A stretch of DNA of 15,599 nt from Bacillota bacterium (lineage in GTDB: Bacteria; Bacillota; UBA994), in assembly GCA_018725275.1 (NCBI GenBank), contig QLUC01000030.1, positions 1-15,599 of the forward strand, written 5' to 3'. Within the stretch, counting starts at the first letter, position 1. Each line of letters begins with the position of its first letter. Below, piece by piece: positions 1 through 8,239 of this stretch. The notes beneath the pieces are model-generated. The model saw nothing but the letters and a program-made list of their open reading frames with translations. It ran no database searches and had not been told where the DNA came from. The translations under genes were made by a program, and so were the position numbers.

Positions 1-30
1 GTTAATCTTATTTTAGGAAGGGGCAACTCA

Positions 31-815
31 ATGTTTTGTATTCAATGCCAACAATCGGTCAAAGGCGCTCTACGCCACCCTCACTAACACCAATTTCAAC
101 CTAACGGAACACCTCGAGATGGTCATGGGCGTGCCGAGTCCATCGGTTCTTCTCCTACGACGTGGCAGGACTGCTTGACGCGGAGAAAATCGAAAATGAC
201 GACTTCTCTCCCCTGATAAAGAAGGCGCTAAAGCTACCAGCCGCTAACCAAGACTCTGCTAAGACTCTGACCACGGGCTTCCATCATCAGACAGTGCTGG
301 GCATTGCCCCGGAAATTATTGCTGCCGTAAAAGCAGGGCAGATTCGCCGCTTCTTCGTCATCGCCGGATGTGATGCCCCTGGAAATGGGGGAAATTACTA
401 CCGCACCTTGGCCACTAGCCTTCCTGAAGACTGTGTCATCCTGACAACCTCTTGTGGCAAGTTCCGCTTTAATGACGTTGATTTTGGTGTCGTGCCCGGC
501 ACGAACATCCCCCGTTACATCGATTTAGGGCAGTGCAACAACAGCGGTTCGGCTGTAAAAATCGCCCTTGCCCTAGCCACAGCCTTCGGATGCAGCGTTA
601 ACGATTTGCCTTTGAGTATTGTACTGACTTGGTTCGAACAAAAGGCAGTGGCCATACTTCTTGGCTTGTTCAGCCTCGGAGTTAAGAATATCTATATCGG
701 GCCGACCCCGCCCCAATTTATCTCAGAGGGAGTCCTCGGTGTGCTGCAAACCCACTTCAACCTCAAACTAATCAATAACGCCGCCGATGATTTGGCCACT
801 ATGCTCAATGGCTAA
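31..815 (+). pseudogene. hcp: Decayed hybrid cluster protein (Hcp, hydroxylamine/NO reductase family)
   Basis: Hcp is a cytoplasmic Fe-S enzyme of anaerobes, normally about 540 residues, acting on hydroxylamine or nitric oxide. Three pieces in three frames are visible. At 31-60 there is MFCIQCQQSV, the normal N-terminus with the first CxxC pair. From about 62 to 128 there is KALYATLTNTNF..., the stretch that normally lies near residue 70-90. From about 132 to 815 the C-terminal third is open. The last part keeps the hybrid-cluster ligands AGCD, SCGKFRF, GQCNN and the Glu/Lys of WFEQKAV. What is missing is the remaining N-terminal cysteines and a middle block that should carry a His, a Glu and another Cys ligand. 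The start has a good ribosome site (AGGAAGGGG, 15-23). Two junctions, each deleting sequence and shifting frame, cannot be sequencing slips, so this is a pseudogene. A GTG at 162 opens a 217-codon reading frame, but no functional Hcp could result. It stands alone, upstream of a transporter. Confidence 0.88.
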
Positions 816-830
816 GTAACAACTAGCTAA

Positions 831-865
831 AAGCGACCGCGCGAATGATTTCCTCGCGGTCGCTT
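831..865. terminator. Perfect 11-bp hairpin after the hcp remnant
   Basis: AAGCGACCGCG (831-841) and CGCGGTCGCTT (855-865) form a perfect 11-bp stem with a 13-nt loop, 15 bases after the hcp stop. On the + strand it is not followed by a T run; read on the - strand it is followed by TTTTAGC. It may be an old terminator of hcp or a bidirectional end point. Its position also argues against a TTG start for the next gene at 864, which would lie inside the stem. Confidence 0.55.
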
Positions 866-902
866 GAAGCCGTGTGTTATGATGGCGGTAGGACGTTTTG
901 CG

Positions 903-1862
903 ATGAGAGGGGCACAGGGGCTGAAGAAGAAGCAAGAAATACCCTTAAGCTGGCTTTTTTTAACGCCGGTGCTGTTATGGTCGACTGTCTTTCCGCTTTC
1001 TAAAATATTGCTCGAGGTCATACCGCCAACTTCGCTCGCCGCTATTCGTTTTAGTATCGGTGGCGGAGTGATGCTTCTCTATGTAGCATATGCCTTTTCT
1101 TGGCGAGAAGCACTGCTCTCCCTGCGGCGAAGCTGGAGAGATTTTGTTCTTCTTGGTTTTATAGGTATTTTTGCCAACAACCTGCTGCAGAACCTAGGAC
1201 TTTCGTTGACCAGTGCCAGCAGCGCCTCCTTACTCGGCACCGTTGACCCTGTGTTTACGGCCATACTCTCGGCAATCTTCCTAGGTGAACCTCTCACTAG
1301 GTCCAAATTATCAGGACTAGTGGTGGCCTTTGTCGGGGTGCTAATTGTTACCACTAACGGTCAATGGGTAGGCGACTGGGGCGAAAGCCTCGGGAACATC
1401 TTAGTAGTAGGGGCGGCGATGGGTTACAGTGCCTACACCATACTGAGCAAGAAGGTACTGCACCGCGAACAACCCCCTATGGTGGTGGCGTGGGCGACCA
1501 CCATAGGGGCATTGTTTCTCATCGTCGCAGCACTCCTTATTGACGCCGGGCGACCGTATGGGGCACTAAACATTGGCCATATCGCCACCCTAGCCTACTT
1601 GAGTATTGCCCCCACTTCCGTGGCGGTAGTCGCCTATTTTTACCTGCTCCAACGCATTCAAGCTTCCCAGGCCTCTGTTATTCTCTTTCTGATCCCAGTC
1701 TTGGCCGTGTTTTGGGCGGTTGTGCTCCTCGGAGAAGGGCTGACCTGGGCCATGCTTCTGGGCGGCTCACTCATCATCTGGGGAGTGTGGATGACCATGC
1801 GACAAGCATCTTTCTCCCTACCGACCTTGAAAGATGCAGAGAGGCAAAAGGATTATAGTTAA
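903..1862 (+). CDS. EamA/DMT-family drug/metabolite transporter, substrate unknown
   Basis: This is a polytopic inner-membrane protein of about 319 residues, the usual length for the DMT superfamily with two tandem EamA repeats of five helices each. The first repeat begins at LTPVLLWSTVFPLSK and includes the P-rich segment PPTSLAAIRFSIGG and the helix-helix segment TSASSASLLGTVDPVFTAILS, typical of EamA. The second begins near GNILVVGAAMGYSAYTILSKK and ends LGGSLIIWGVWMTMRQ. Start choice: ATG 903 has TAGGAC-type spacing (AGGA 890-893, 9 nt). The frame stays open to a TTG at 864, but that start lies in the hairpin at 831-865. ATGs at 879 and 882 lack a ribosome site. Family members export amino acids, metabolites or drugs; the sequence does not tell which. 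The gene converges on proS and their stop codons overlap (TTAA, 1859-1862), so no terminator fits between them. Confidence 0.87.
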   Translation: MRGAQGLKKKQEIPLSWLFLTPVLLWSTVFPLSKILLEVIPPTSLAAIRFSIGGGVMLLYVAYAFSWREALLSLRRSWRDFVLLGFIGIFANNLLQNLGLSLTSASSASLLGTVDPVFTAILSAIFLGEPLTRSKLSGLVVAFVGVLIVTTNGQWVGDWGESLGNILVVGAAMGYSAYTILSKKVLHREQPPMVVAWATTIGALFLIVAALLIDAGRPYGALNIGHIATLAYLSIAPTSVAVVAYFYLLQRIQASQASVILFLIPVLAVFWAVVLLGEGLTWAMLLGGSLIIWGVWMTMRQASFSLPTLKDAERQKDYS

Positions 1863-3310
1863 TAGGCTCGCGCTAGCCAGACCTCTTGGGATGATTTTTC
1901 TCCGCACACCAGGCATTTTTCTTTGCGCGCCGGCGGCGCGAAAGGAATGTTGCGCGTTGTAAACTTTGTCTCCTCACGCACTTTCATTTCGCACTCGTCA
2001 CTGCCACACCAACCCCCGAGCACCCAACCGGCGTTAGTTCCGGCGGCCTCGGCCCGGGCAATGTGCATGACAAGCTCTTCTAAGGTATCAAGGTGCAAGT
2101 GGCTGTTTTCGGCGCGAAAGGCTAAGGCCTTCTGAAACATATTGATTTGAATGGTTTCAAGCAGGTGTGCAATGTAAACAGCCAAATTGTCTAAACTAGT
2201 GGTCATCTTCTCCCCCGTATCACGGCGAACCAAGACGCATTGATTATTCTCTACATCGCGCGGCCCAAGCTCAAGGCGCAGAGGCACCCCACGCATTTCC
2301 CATTCGTTAAACTTCCAGCCTGGGGTTGCTTCTCTCTCATCGCTTTGCACCCGAATTCCGGCAGCTTTGAGTTCGCCGTATACTTGGGTGCACTTCGCCA
2401 TGACTTTTTCACGCGACTTAGGCGGCCCTATCGGTATCATGATGACTTGGGTGGGGGCGAGCCTAGGCGGGAGGGCTATCCCTTTATCGTCGCCGTGTAC
2501 CATGACCAGCGCACCGATGAGGCGAGTCGAAACACCCCAGGAGGTAGTGTAGACGAATTTACGCACATTGTCCCTGTCCAAGAACTCTATGCCAAATCCC
2601 TTGGCGAAGTTCTGACCAAGAAAATGAGAGGTACCTGCTTGGAGCGCCTTGCCATCCTTCATCATCGCCTCGATGGAGTAAGTGTCTACCGCACCCGCAA
2701 AGCGTTCACTGGGAGTTTTTTGCCCTGTCCAGACAGGCATGGCCATTTCGCTCTCGGCGAATTCCGCATAGATATCCAACATCCGCCTGGTCTCCTCCCG
2801 TGCCTCCACTTCGTCGGCGTGGGCGGTATGGCCTTCCTGCCACAGAAATTCGGACGTGCGCAAAAAGGGAAGAGTTCGCTTTTCCCAACGAAAGACATTG
2901 GCCCATTGATTGAGCAACAACGGCAAGTCGCGGTAACTCTGTATCCATCGGCTGTACATGTACCCAATCATGGTTTCGGATGTGGGGCGTAAAGCGAGTT
3001 TCTCTTCTAACTTCTCGCCACCGGCTTCGGTCACCCAAGGTAGTTCTGGGTTAAAACCCTCCACATGCTCTTTTTCTTTTTCAAAAAAACTGCTGGGGAT
3101 GAGCATGGGGAAGTAAGCATTGCGGTGCCCCGTCTCCTTGAAACGACGGTCAAGTCCTGCTTGAATGCGCTCCCATAGTTCATAGCCGTCTGGCCTAAAG
3201 ACAATGCATCCGCGTACCGGTGCATAGTCCATCAGTTCCGCCTTCTGGATGGCCTCGATGTACCAGGCTGAGAAGTCAGTGTCTTGCGCCGTGAGTTTGT
3301 TGTCTGACAT
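1859..3310 (-). CDS. proS: Prolyl-tRNA synthetase, archaeal/eukaryotic type (class II, no INS editing domain)
   Basis: It charges tRNA-Pro with proline in the cytoplasm. The protein has 483 residues, the size of the short ProRS type; the typical bacterial form is about 570 residues with an insertion editing domain that is absent here. Visible are RPTSE (about 108-112) and class II motif 2, FRWEKRTLPFLRTSEFLWQ followed by EGHTAH (about 140-164). A C-terminal zinc-type domain follows with cysteines C435, C440, C466 and C469, and the protein ends in the terminal tyrosine (ARAY) characteristic of this type. The ATG at 3310 has GGAGGTC (3317-3323) upstream. It lies alone behind its own promoter and a proline-specific T-box leader, so expression should rise when tRNA-Pro is uncharged. 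The EamA gene converges at its 3' end. Because cis-editing is lacking, mischarged Ala-tRNA-Pro would need a separate deacylase. Confidence 0.96.
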   Translation of the reverse strand: MSDNKLTAQDTDFSAWYIEAIQKAELMDYAPVRGCIVFRPDGYELWERIQAGLDRRFKETGHRNAYFPMLIPSSFFEKEKEHVEGFNPELPWVTEAGGEKLEEKLALRPTSETMIGYMYSRWIQSYRDLPLLLNQWANVFRWEKRTLPFLRTSEFLWQEGHTAHADEVEAREETRRMLDIYAEFAESEMAMPVWTGQKTPSERFAGAVDTYSIEAMMKDGKALQAGTSHFLGQNFAKGFGIEFLDRDNVRKFVYTTSWGVSTRLIGALVMVHGDDKGIALPPRLAPTQVIMIPIGPPKSREKVMAKCTQVYGELKAAGIRVQSDEREATPGWKFNEWEMRGVPLRLELGPRDVENNQCVLVRRDTGEKMTTSLDNLAVYIAHLLETIQINMFQKALAFRAENSHLHLDTLEELVMHIARAEAAGTNAGWVLGGWCGSDECEMKVREETKFTTRNIPFAPPARKEKCLVCGEKSSQEVWLARAY

Positions 3311-3359
3311 TTAATTGACCTCCAATGTATGTATTTTCTTTTGCTATGGGTTTAGCCCA

Positions 3360-3571
3360 ACACAAAAACCCGCCCCACATAGGGACGGGCAAGAACCCGT
3401 GGTACCACCCTGATTGGCCACTATGGCCCGCTCAAGTCCCCTAACGCAGGAATACGGCACGGCTCAACGCCGGCAGCTCTGGGGTGGGTAAAAGTTCTGC
3501 TTGACACTGGTTCGCACCAAACACCAGCTCTCTTGGCTAAGCAGAGCTTCCGCTCCCCATCATAGCTATTG
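3360..3571 (-). promoter_or_regulatory. T-box leader (tRNA-Pro sensing) of proS
   Basis: The transcript between the proS promoter and the gene has the full T-box layout. Stem I shows GATGGGGA and later AGAGAGCTGG...GGTGCGAACCAG, the usual distal-loop sequences. The lower helix GGGG/CCCC borders an internal loop that reads CCC-A at its 3' side, so the specifier codon is CCC, proline (3486-3488 on the + strand). This placement is the same as in the ileS leader of this window. The conserved T-box sequence AGGGTGGTACCACGGG lies at about 3396-3411, just before the terminator hairpin. Binding of uncharged tRNA-Pro should favour the antiterminator and let proS be transcribed. Confidence 0.93.
3361..3389 (-). 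terminator. Regulated terminator of the proS T-box leader
   Basis: Read on the - strand, CCCGTCCC (3382-3389) pairs with GGGGCGGG (3369-3376) with one G-U pair, followed by TTTTTGTG. It overlaps the zone where the T-box antiterminator would form, as expected for transcription attenuation. Confidence 0.9.
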
Positions 3572-3577
3572 TCAAGA

Positions 3578-3606
3578 ATGTTATCATTTTCGGCAGCTGC
3601 TGTCAA
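3578..3606 (-). promoter_or_regulatory. Sigma-A promoter of proS
   Basis: A perfect -35 TTGACA (3601-3606) is followed after exactly 17 nt by -10 TAACAT (3578-3583), preceded by TGA. Transcription would start near 3571, directly before stem I of the T-box leader. Confidence 0.82.
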
Positions 3607-3637
3607 TCGCCTATTTTTGCGCGTAGGCAGGATTTCA

Positions 3638-3691
3638 ATGGATGGCAACGAAGTAAAAGCCATGGACAACAAGCGGCTTGGAGGAAGATGA
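3638..3691 (+). CDS. Possible 17-codon leader ORF overlapping the PLP-enzyme start
   Basis: ATG 3638 has AGGA five bases upstream and opens a frame MDGNEVKAMDNKRLGGR that stops at TGA 3689-3691, overlapping the ATGATG start region of the downstream gene. This could be a translated leader that couples to the downstream gene, or chance. Nothing in the peptide (no Cys or Met run) suggests amino-acid-responsive attenuation. Confidence 0.25.
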   Translation: MDGNEVKAMDNKRLGGR

Positions 3692-4641
3692 TGACTATCG
3701 CAAAAACAATCTTAGAGTCAATCGGCAACACCCCTTTAGTGGCGCTGCCCAAAGTCACAGCAGGACTGGGTCGAACCATCTTGGCCAAGGTGGAAAGCCA
3801 GAACCCGGGAGGAAGCATCAAGACCCGCACCGCCCTCAGCATGGTTCTGGACCTCGAAAAAAATGGCGCACTTAAACCGGATTCAATAATTATTGAATTC
3901 ACCTCCGGCAACCAAGGCATTGGCCTAGCACTTGTGGCTGCAGTAAAGGGCTACCGCTGCTCCATAGTAATGCCCTGCTGCATGAGTGCTGAGCGCCAAA
4001 GTATTATTTCGAGCTATGGCGCCGAAATCATTCTCACCCCGGTAGGTAAGGACATCACGGAAACTTTTTCTCTAGCGGAAGCTAGGGTGCACGAAATGTT
4101 ACAGCAAGATTCGCGCTATGTGCTGGCTGGCCAGTTCACCAATAAAGCCAACCCTGCTGTTCACTACCGAGAAACGGCCCAGGAGATTATCACCCAACTG
4201 GGGGACATTGTTCCTAGCGCCTTTGTTGCCGCCATTGGCACGGGTGGCACCATCACCGGAGCTGGCCACCGCTTGAAGGAAGTCTACCCCGAAATTATGA
4301 TCGTCGCCGTAGAACCCAAAAATGCGGCTATACTGTCGGGCGGGGTGGTTGCCAGTCACAAACAGCAAGGCATTGGCGATGGTTTCATTCCGGCTATTCT
4401 TGACACCACACTCTACCATAAAGTAGTTACCGTCGACTGTGATGAGGCCTACACCATGGCCAGGCGCTTGGCACGGGAGGAAGGGCTATTTGTCGGCATA
4501 TCCTCCGGCACCAATGTCACCGCGGCCATAGAGGTCGCGAAAATGCTCCCCATCGGAAGCACTGTCGTCACCATCCTGCCGGACGGAGGCGAAAGGTACC
4601 TGAGTACACCCGGACTCTTCTGCTGGAACGCTAGAGAATAA
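3691..4641 (+). CDS. Cysteine-synthase-family PLP-dependent enzyme with altered active-site motifs
   Basis: This is a fold-type II PLP enzyme of 316 residues, normal for CysK/CysM. It opens with ILESIGNTPLV. The PLP lysine is K44 in NPGGSIKTR, the substrate loop is TSGNQGIG (71-78), the phosphate loop is GTGGTITGAG (about 180), then come GDGFIP, GISSGTN and LPDGGERYLST. True O-acetylserine sulfhydrylases usually read KDR, TSGNTG, GISSGAA and LPDSGERY, so four positions near the cofactor and substrate differ (T for D, Q for T, TN for AA, G for S). It may still make cysteine, or use another acceptor or donor such as in cystathionine or diaminopropionate chemistry; I therefore give no gene symbol. 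Start: ATG 3691 sits 6 nt after GGAGG (3680-3684), better than ATG 3688. It is transcribed divergently from proS and converges on sbcC, overlapping its last codons by 11 bp. Confidence 0.88.
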   Translation: MTIAKTILESIGNTPLVALPKVTAGLGRTILAKVESQNPGGSIKTRTALSMVLDLEKNGALKPDSIIIEFTSGNQGIGLALVAAVKGYRCSIVMPCCMSAERQSIISSYGAEIILTPVGKDITETFSLAEARVHEMLQQDSRYVLAGQFTNKANPAVHYRETAQEIITQLGDIVPSAFVAAIGTGGTITGAGHRLKEVYPEIMIVAVEPKNAAILSGGVVASHKQQGIGDGFIPAILDTTLYHKVVTVDCDEAYTMARRLAREEGLFVGISSGTNVTAAIEVAKMLPIGSTVVTILPDGGERYLSTPGLFCWNARE

Positions 4642-7600
4642 TTTTCACCCTTGAGCCCCTGCCGCTATGCTCGGCAGGGGTTACCATTATTTTGCGGGGT
4701 AGGCGCTCCACTAACTCCTGCACATGGCTGATAATACCAATGGAGAGGCCCTGCCCCGGCATGCGCTCCAAGCAATCCATTACCGTCTCGAGGAGCTCGG
4801 GGTCTAAGGTGCCAAAACCTTCATCTAAGAAAAAGAACTCCAAAGGAAACTGCCCACGCAGTTGAATTTGCAGCGACAAGGAAAGCGCCAGCGCCAAGGA
4901 GGTGATAAATGTCTCTCCTCCCGAGAGAGTATGTACCGGCCTCCTTAAACCGCCCTCGGCGTCATCCCGGATGAGGAAGCCTCCCTCAGGATCTACCTCC
5001 AAGGCATAGCGCTGCGAGGACAGCATCCGTAACCACTCTGTGGCGGTGGTGGTGACTGCCTGCAGATGCTCGCCTGCCATAAATTCGACTAAGGCATTGC
5101 CCCTCAATAACCAGCAAATCTCCGTGACGAGAGCCTGCTCATGGTCCAGCACTGTACGCTCCTGCTCAAGGAGCATAAAGCGCTCGTGACGGGTTTGCAT
5201 ATCGCGCAATTTCTCGCCGGCGAGAGTCGCTTGGCGTAGCGCCTCATCCCTTGCTAGTTGGAGGTTGCCATAGTCCTCGTTGGTCCTTGCCCAATTTTCT
5301 TCACTGATAGCCCGTCCGGCCAATGCTGCGCAGAGAGAATTCGTCTCATGGCCAAGAAGCGTTTCTTGTTCACCATGCACTCTCACTTCTTCCGCCCAGA
5401 GCGCGCGGTGCGCTAAATACACACGAGCATCTTCTAAATCTTCCCGCGATGTGAACCCAGACCCCTGTAAGCTCTCTGCGAACTTTTCCTCGGCGCGTAC
5501 CGCAGCCTCCACTGCTAAGCGCTCGGCCTCCTTGGCGCCGGCATCCTCACTCATAGCCAAATTTACCTCTTTAGTGGCGGTAGCCCAGGAATCTTGGCTA
5601 CACTTTTCGCGTTCCCGCAGTGACTGGAGCGTCGCTTCGGTCATCTGGGCCCGCAAAAATGGGTCTTCATTGCCCGCTAGCTGCTCTAAGTCGCGCTTCG
5701 ACAATTCAATGCGCGCCAACAACTCCCCGAGCTTCATGCGGCGCGCCAATAAATCCTCTTGGGCTTGAGCAAGCGCTTTTTCGTTATCCTGGCGCATAGA
5801 TTGTAGACCGGCGAGTTTGTCCTCGAGCTGCTTCATGGTGTCGCTCTGTGCCTTCTGTTTACGATCCTTGGTTTGCATGAGTTCCCGTTGTTTCTCGAGG
5901 TCCACGCAATCTAGTTCTCGGAGGCGTTCATCAAGCGCTGCACTCGCGATTATTTCTTCATTCCCCAAAGCCTGTAATTTCACAGTGAGGTTTTGCAACT
6001 CGCCCTTCTGGTTAGCAGTGTGTTGCTCGGCCACCGCGTGGGCTGCCCTAGCCTTAGCGAGCTTATCGGCTACTTGCCGTTCGGTCTTCTGTGCCCTTTC
6101 CAGATTCTCTAACCACATCCGACGTCCTTCGCGCGCTGTTTCGTACATCTTTTCTTCTTGATTGATCTTCTTGTCTACTTCCTCTGCAGCTATGCCGGCC
6201 CATATGCTCGGCAGAGAACTCCAGAGCCTGGCTACCTCATCCTCCATAATCTTAAGTTCAGCAGCTAAGTCTGCCATCTGCACGCCTAAATCCTCTAGCC
6301 CTTCGGAACAGGAAAAAGCGCTGCTTGTTACTCTGCCTTCTTCTGCGAGCGCTTTTTGCAGGAGAGAATGTGCCTCGCTAGCGGCCGCTACAAAATTCTC
6401 AACATCCGCTGGGATGTACCGCGCCGCTAGTTCCGGGTGGTGGCGAGAGCCACACACTGGGCATTTTTCTCCAGGCGCTACTTGAGCGGCCAGCTCCGCC
6501 ACTAAGCAGCTTTCCCTAGCTTCCTTGGCCTGGCGGTCTGTTTCCGCCACCAAGGAACGCAAAGAGACAACCCTTTCCTGTACACGAGCCAATTGATCCT
6601 GCCACAGAGCTAACTGGCTTTCCTCAGCACTTTGCTTCTGACGAAGATTGTCTAGGTTTAACAGCAAGCGTTGTGCCTGGGTCTCCTTAAATCTCGCGTC
6701 CTGCAGTATTAGCCGACAACGATTCAGCCGTTCGAGATGACTAGGGGGCATTTCCTCAACTTCTTGTGCCCTGACAAGGTCGAGATGGTCCTTGGCTACT
6801 TGGTGCTCATGCTCTAAAACAACAACGTTTTGCTCGGCCTGAGTGAGGGTGCTCATGGCCTTTTCGAGGCTAGAGTGGCGGGTCTTTTCTTCGGCGAACC
6901 GCTCATGTAATTGACGCCGCACCTCTAGCAACCTGCTCTCAGCCTGCACAGCCTGGGCGAGCATAGACCTTTCCTCTGGAGATATGGCGGTACCTAGTAG
7001 TTCGTGAGCAAGCAATCTCCGGTCAGCCTGAGCCTGCTGCTCTCTAGCCAAAAGCCCCTCGAGCTGGGCCTGCAACCCATTATGTAGGATCTCGCTATGC
7101 CTAGTTGCCTCCTGCTCGATACTCCGCAAGCTTTCCAGAGCACGAAGGTCCTCCGCGATGAGCACCGCCCTCTTTAAATCATGCTGCAAGGCTAGTAAGA
7201 GCGGTTCTTCAACCTGTCGCACTGCCTTGGCTGTTTCTAAGGCTTCCGCAGCCAATTGCTCGCTTTGCCTAGCTAAGGCTAGCACCATGCCGGTTGCACT
7301 AGACCGTTCGATGGCTTCGCTTTTCCTTCTTTCACCGGCATCAAACTCTGCCGCCAACGGCCATATCGACTCCGCAGCCAGCAGGCGACCCAATCGGGCT
7401 TCAAGGTCAGCAATGTAGGGCAAAGCTAGGCTCATTGCTTGACGCTTCACGTTAACTTGGCGGGATTTCTCCTGCAATTCATAAACTGTTTTGGCCTCTT
7501 CCCAATGTTCTAGGCCTATCGCAAGTTCCGCAATGGCCTTGGTCAGGGCTTGGTCACTTGCTTCGACCGTCCCCTGCAATGCCAAGAGGTCTTCCTTAGA

Positions 7601-8233
7601 GGCTTGGCCAAGCCCCAGCTGCTCCCCCGCTACTTTCATCACCTGCGTGTCCAGCTCCTTGGCACGAACAGTGACTCTCGCCAGCAACCTTTCCCCGTAC
7701 TCAGATAGATTAAAGATGCGCTCGAGCATCTCGCGTCGCTCCCTGCCCTTTAGGCTCAAGAATTCGGCGAACTTACCTTGGGGCAATACTACCGCCCGAG
7801 TAAAGTCATGCACCGTAAGACCTAGTATCTGTTCAACGCGCTGGTCGACCAGGTTTGGTTTGTCCGCGATAACTTCTACGCCCTGGGACGTTATCTCGCA
7901 CAGCCTAGCCAGGCGGCACAGTGTAGATTCCTCCTTGGTCACATACTTACGCTCTACTCGATATACGCGCGCCTTGTTTTCCCCACCAAGGCTAAATTCA
8001 AAAGATACACCCGCTTCGGTCATGTTGCGGTTGACAATGCCCCTAACCTTGTCCGGAGCGCGCTCAACCTTGCCATAGAGGGCCAGAGTGATGGCATCGA
8101 TGATGGTGGACTTGCCGCTGCCGGTCGGACCGAAAATGCCAAAAACCCTGCCGTTACATAGCGAAGCAAAATCTATCGTCTGCTCCTCTTTGAAGCTGTT
8201 CAAGCCATAAAAGGATAAACAAAGTGGCTTCAT
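4631..8233 (-). CDS. sbcC: SbcC, Rad50-like ATPase subunit of the SbcCD nuclease
   Basis: SbcC is an SMC-like ATPase that with SbcD cuts DNA hairpins and protein-blocked ends. The protein has 1200 residues, somewhat longer than the common 1000-1050. The N-terminal lobe carries Walker A GPTGSGKST (35-43) and the Q-loop region VVLPQGKFAEFL. Two long Ala/Glu/Leu/Gln-rich coiled-coil arms flank a zinc hook CPVC at 591-594, nearly the exact middle. The C-terminal lobe has the ABC signature LSGGETFITSLALAL and Walker B FFLDEGFGTLDPE (about 1100-1150). The ATG lies 6 nt after the sbcD stop and its purine-rich ribosome site (GGGGGAGAGGGG) is inside the sbcD 3' end, so translation is probably coupled. 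It is the last gene of the ileS-sbcD-sbcC set. Its stop overlaps the convergent PLP-enzyme gene. Confidence 0.96.
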   Translation of the reverse strand: MKPLCLSFYGLNSFKEEQTIDFASLCNGRVFGIFGPTGSGKSTIIDAITLALYGKVERAPDKVRGIVNRNMTEAGVSFEFSLGGENKARVYRVERKYVTKEESTLCRLARLCEITSQGVEVIADKPNLVDQRVEQILGLTVHDFTRAVVLPQGKFAEFLSLKGRERREMLERIFNLSEYGERLLARVTVRAKELDTQVMKVAGEQLGLGQASKEDLLALQGTVEASDQALTKAIAELAIGLEHWEEAKTVYELQEKSRQVNVKRQAMSLALPYIADLEARLGRLLAAESIWPLAAEFDAGERRKSEAIERSSATGMVLALARQSEQLAAEALETAKAVRQVEEPLLLALQHDLKRAVLIAEDLRALESLRSIEQEATRHSEILHNGLQAQLEGLLAREQQAQADRRLLAHELLGTAISPEERSMLAQAVQAESRLLEVRRQLHERFAEEKTRHSSLEKAMSTLTQAEQNVVVLEHEHQVAKDHLDLVRAQEVEEMPPSHLERLNRCRLILQDARFKETQAQRLLLNLDNLRQKQSAEESQLALWQDQLARVQERVVSLRSLVAETDRQAKEARESCLVAELAAQVAPGEKCPVCGSRHHPELAARYIPADVENFVAAASEAHSLLQKALAEEGRVTSSAFSCSEGLEDLGVQMADLAAELKIMEDEVARLWSSLPSIWAGIAAEEVDKKINQEEKMYETAREGRRMWLENLERAQKTERQVADKLAKARAAHAVAEQHTANQKGELQNLTVKLQALGNEEIIASAALDERLRELDCVDLEKQRELMQTKDRKQKAQSDTMKQLEDKLAGLQSMRQDNEKALAQAQEDLLARRMKLGELLARIELSKRDLEQLAGNEDPFLRAQMTEATLQSLREREKCSQDSWATATKEVNLAMSEDAGAKEAERLAVEAAVRAEEKFAESLQGSGFTSREDLEDARVYLAHRALWAEEVRVHGEQETLLGHETNSLCAALAGRAISEENWARTNEDYGNLQLARDEALRQATLAGEKLRDMQTRHERFMLLEQERTVLDHEQALVTEICWLLRGNALVEFMAGEHLQAVTTTATEWLRMLSSQRYALEVDPEGGFLIRDDAEGGLRRPVHTLSGGETFITSLALALSLSLQIQLRGQFPLEFFFLDEGFGTLDPELLETVMDCLERMPGQGLSIGIISHVQELVERLPRKIMVTPAEHSGRGSRVKIIL
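4656..4682 (+). terminator. Hairpin serving as terminator of the PLP-enzyme gene, inside the sbcC 3' end
   Basis: CCCCTGCCG (4656-4664) and CGGCAGGGG (4672-4680) make a perfect 9-bp GC-rich stem with a 7-nt loop, followed by TTACCATTATTTTG. It lies 15 bases after the PLP-enzyme stop and inside the last codons of sbcC on the other strand. The T run is interrupted, so efficiency is uncertain. Confidence 0.55.
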
Positions 8234-8239
8234 GCGTCG

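Noticed and set aside
2240..2992. 250-codon open frame on the + strand opposite proS
   Set aside because: It lies entirely antisense to a proS sequence with all family motifs, has no ribosome site, and its peptide has no recognisable features.
5280..8078. Several long + strand frames opposite sbcC
   Set aside because: They are Ser/Ala/Arg-rich antisense images of the coiled-coil codons and carry no domain.
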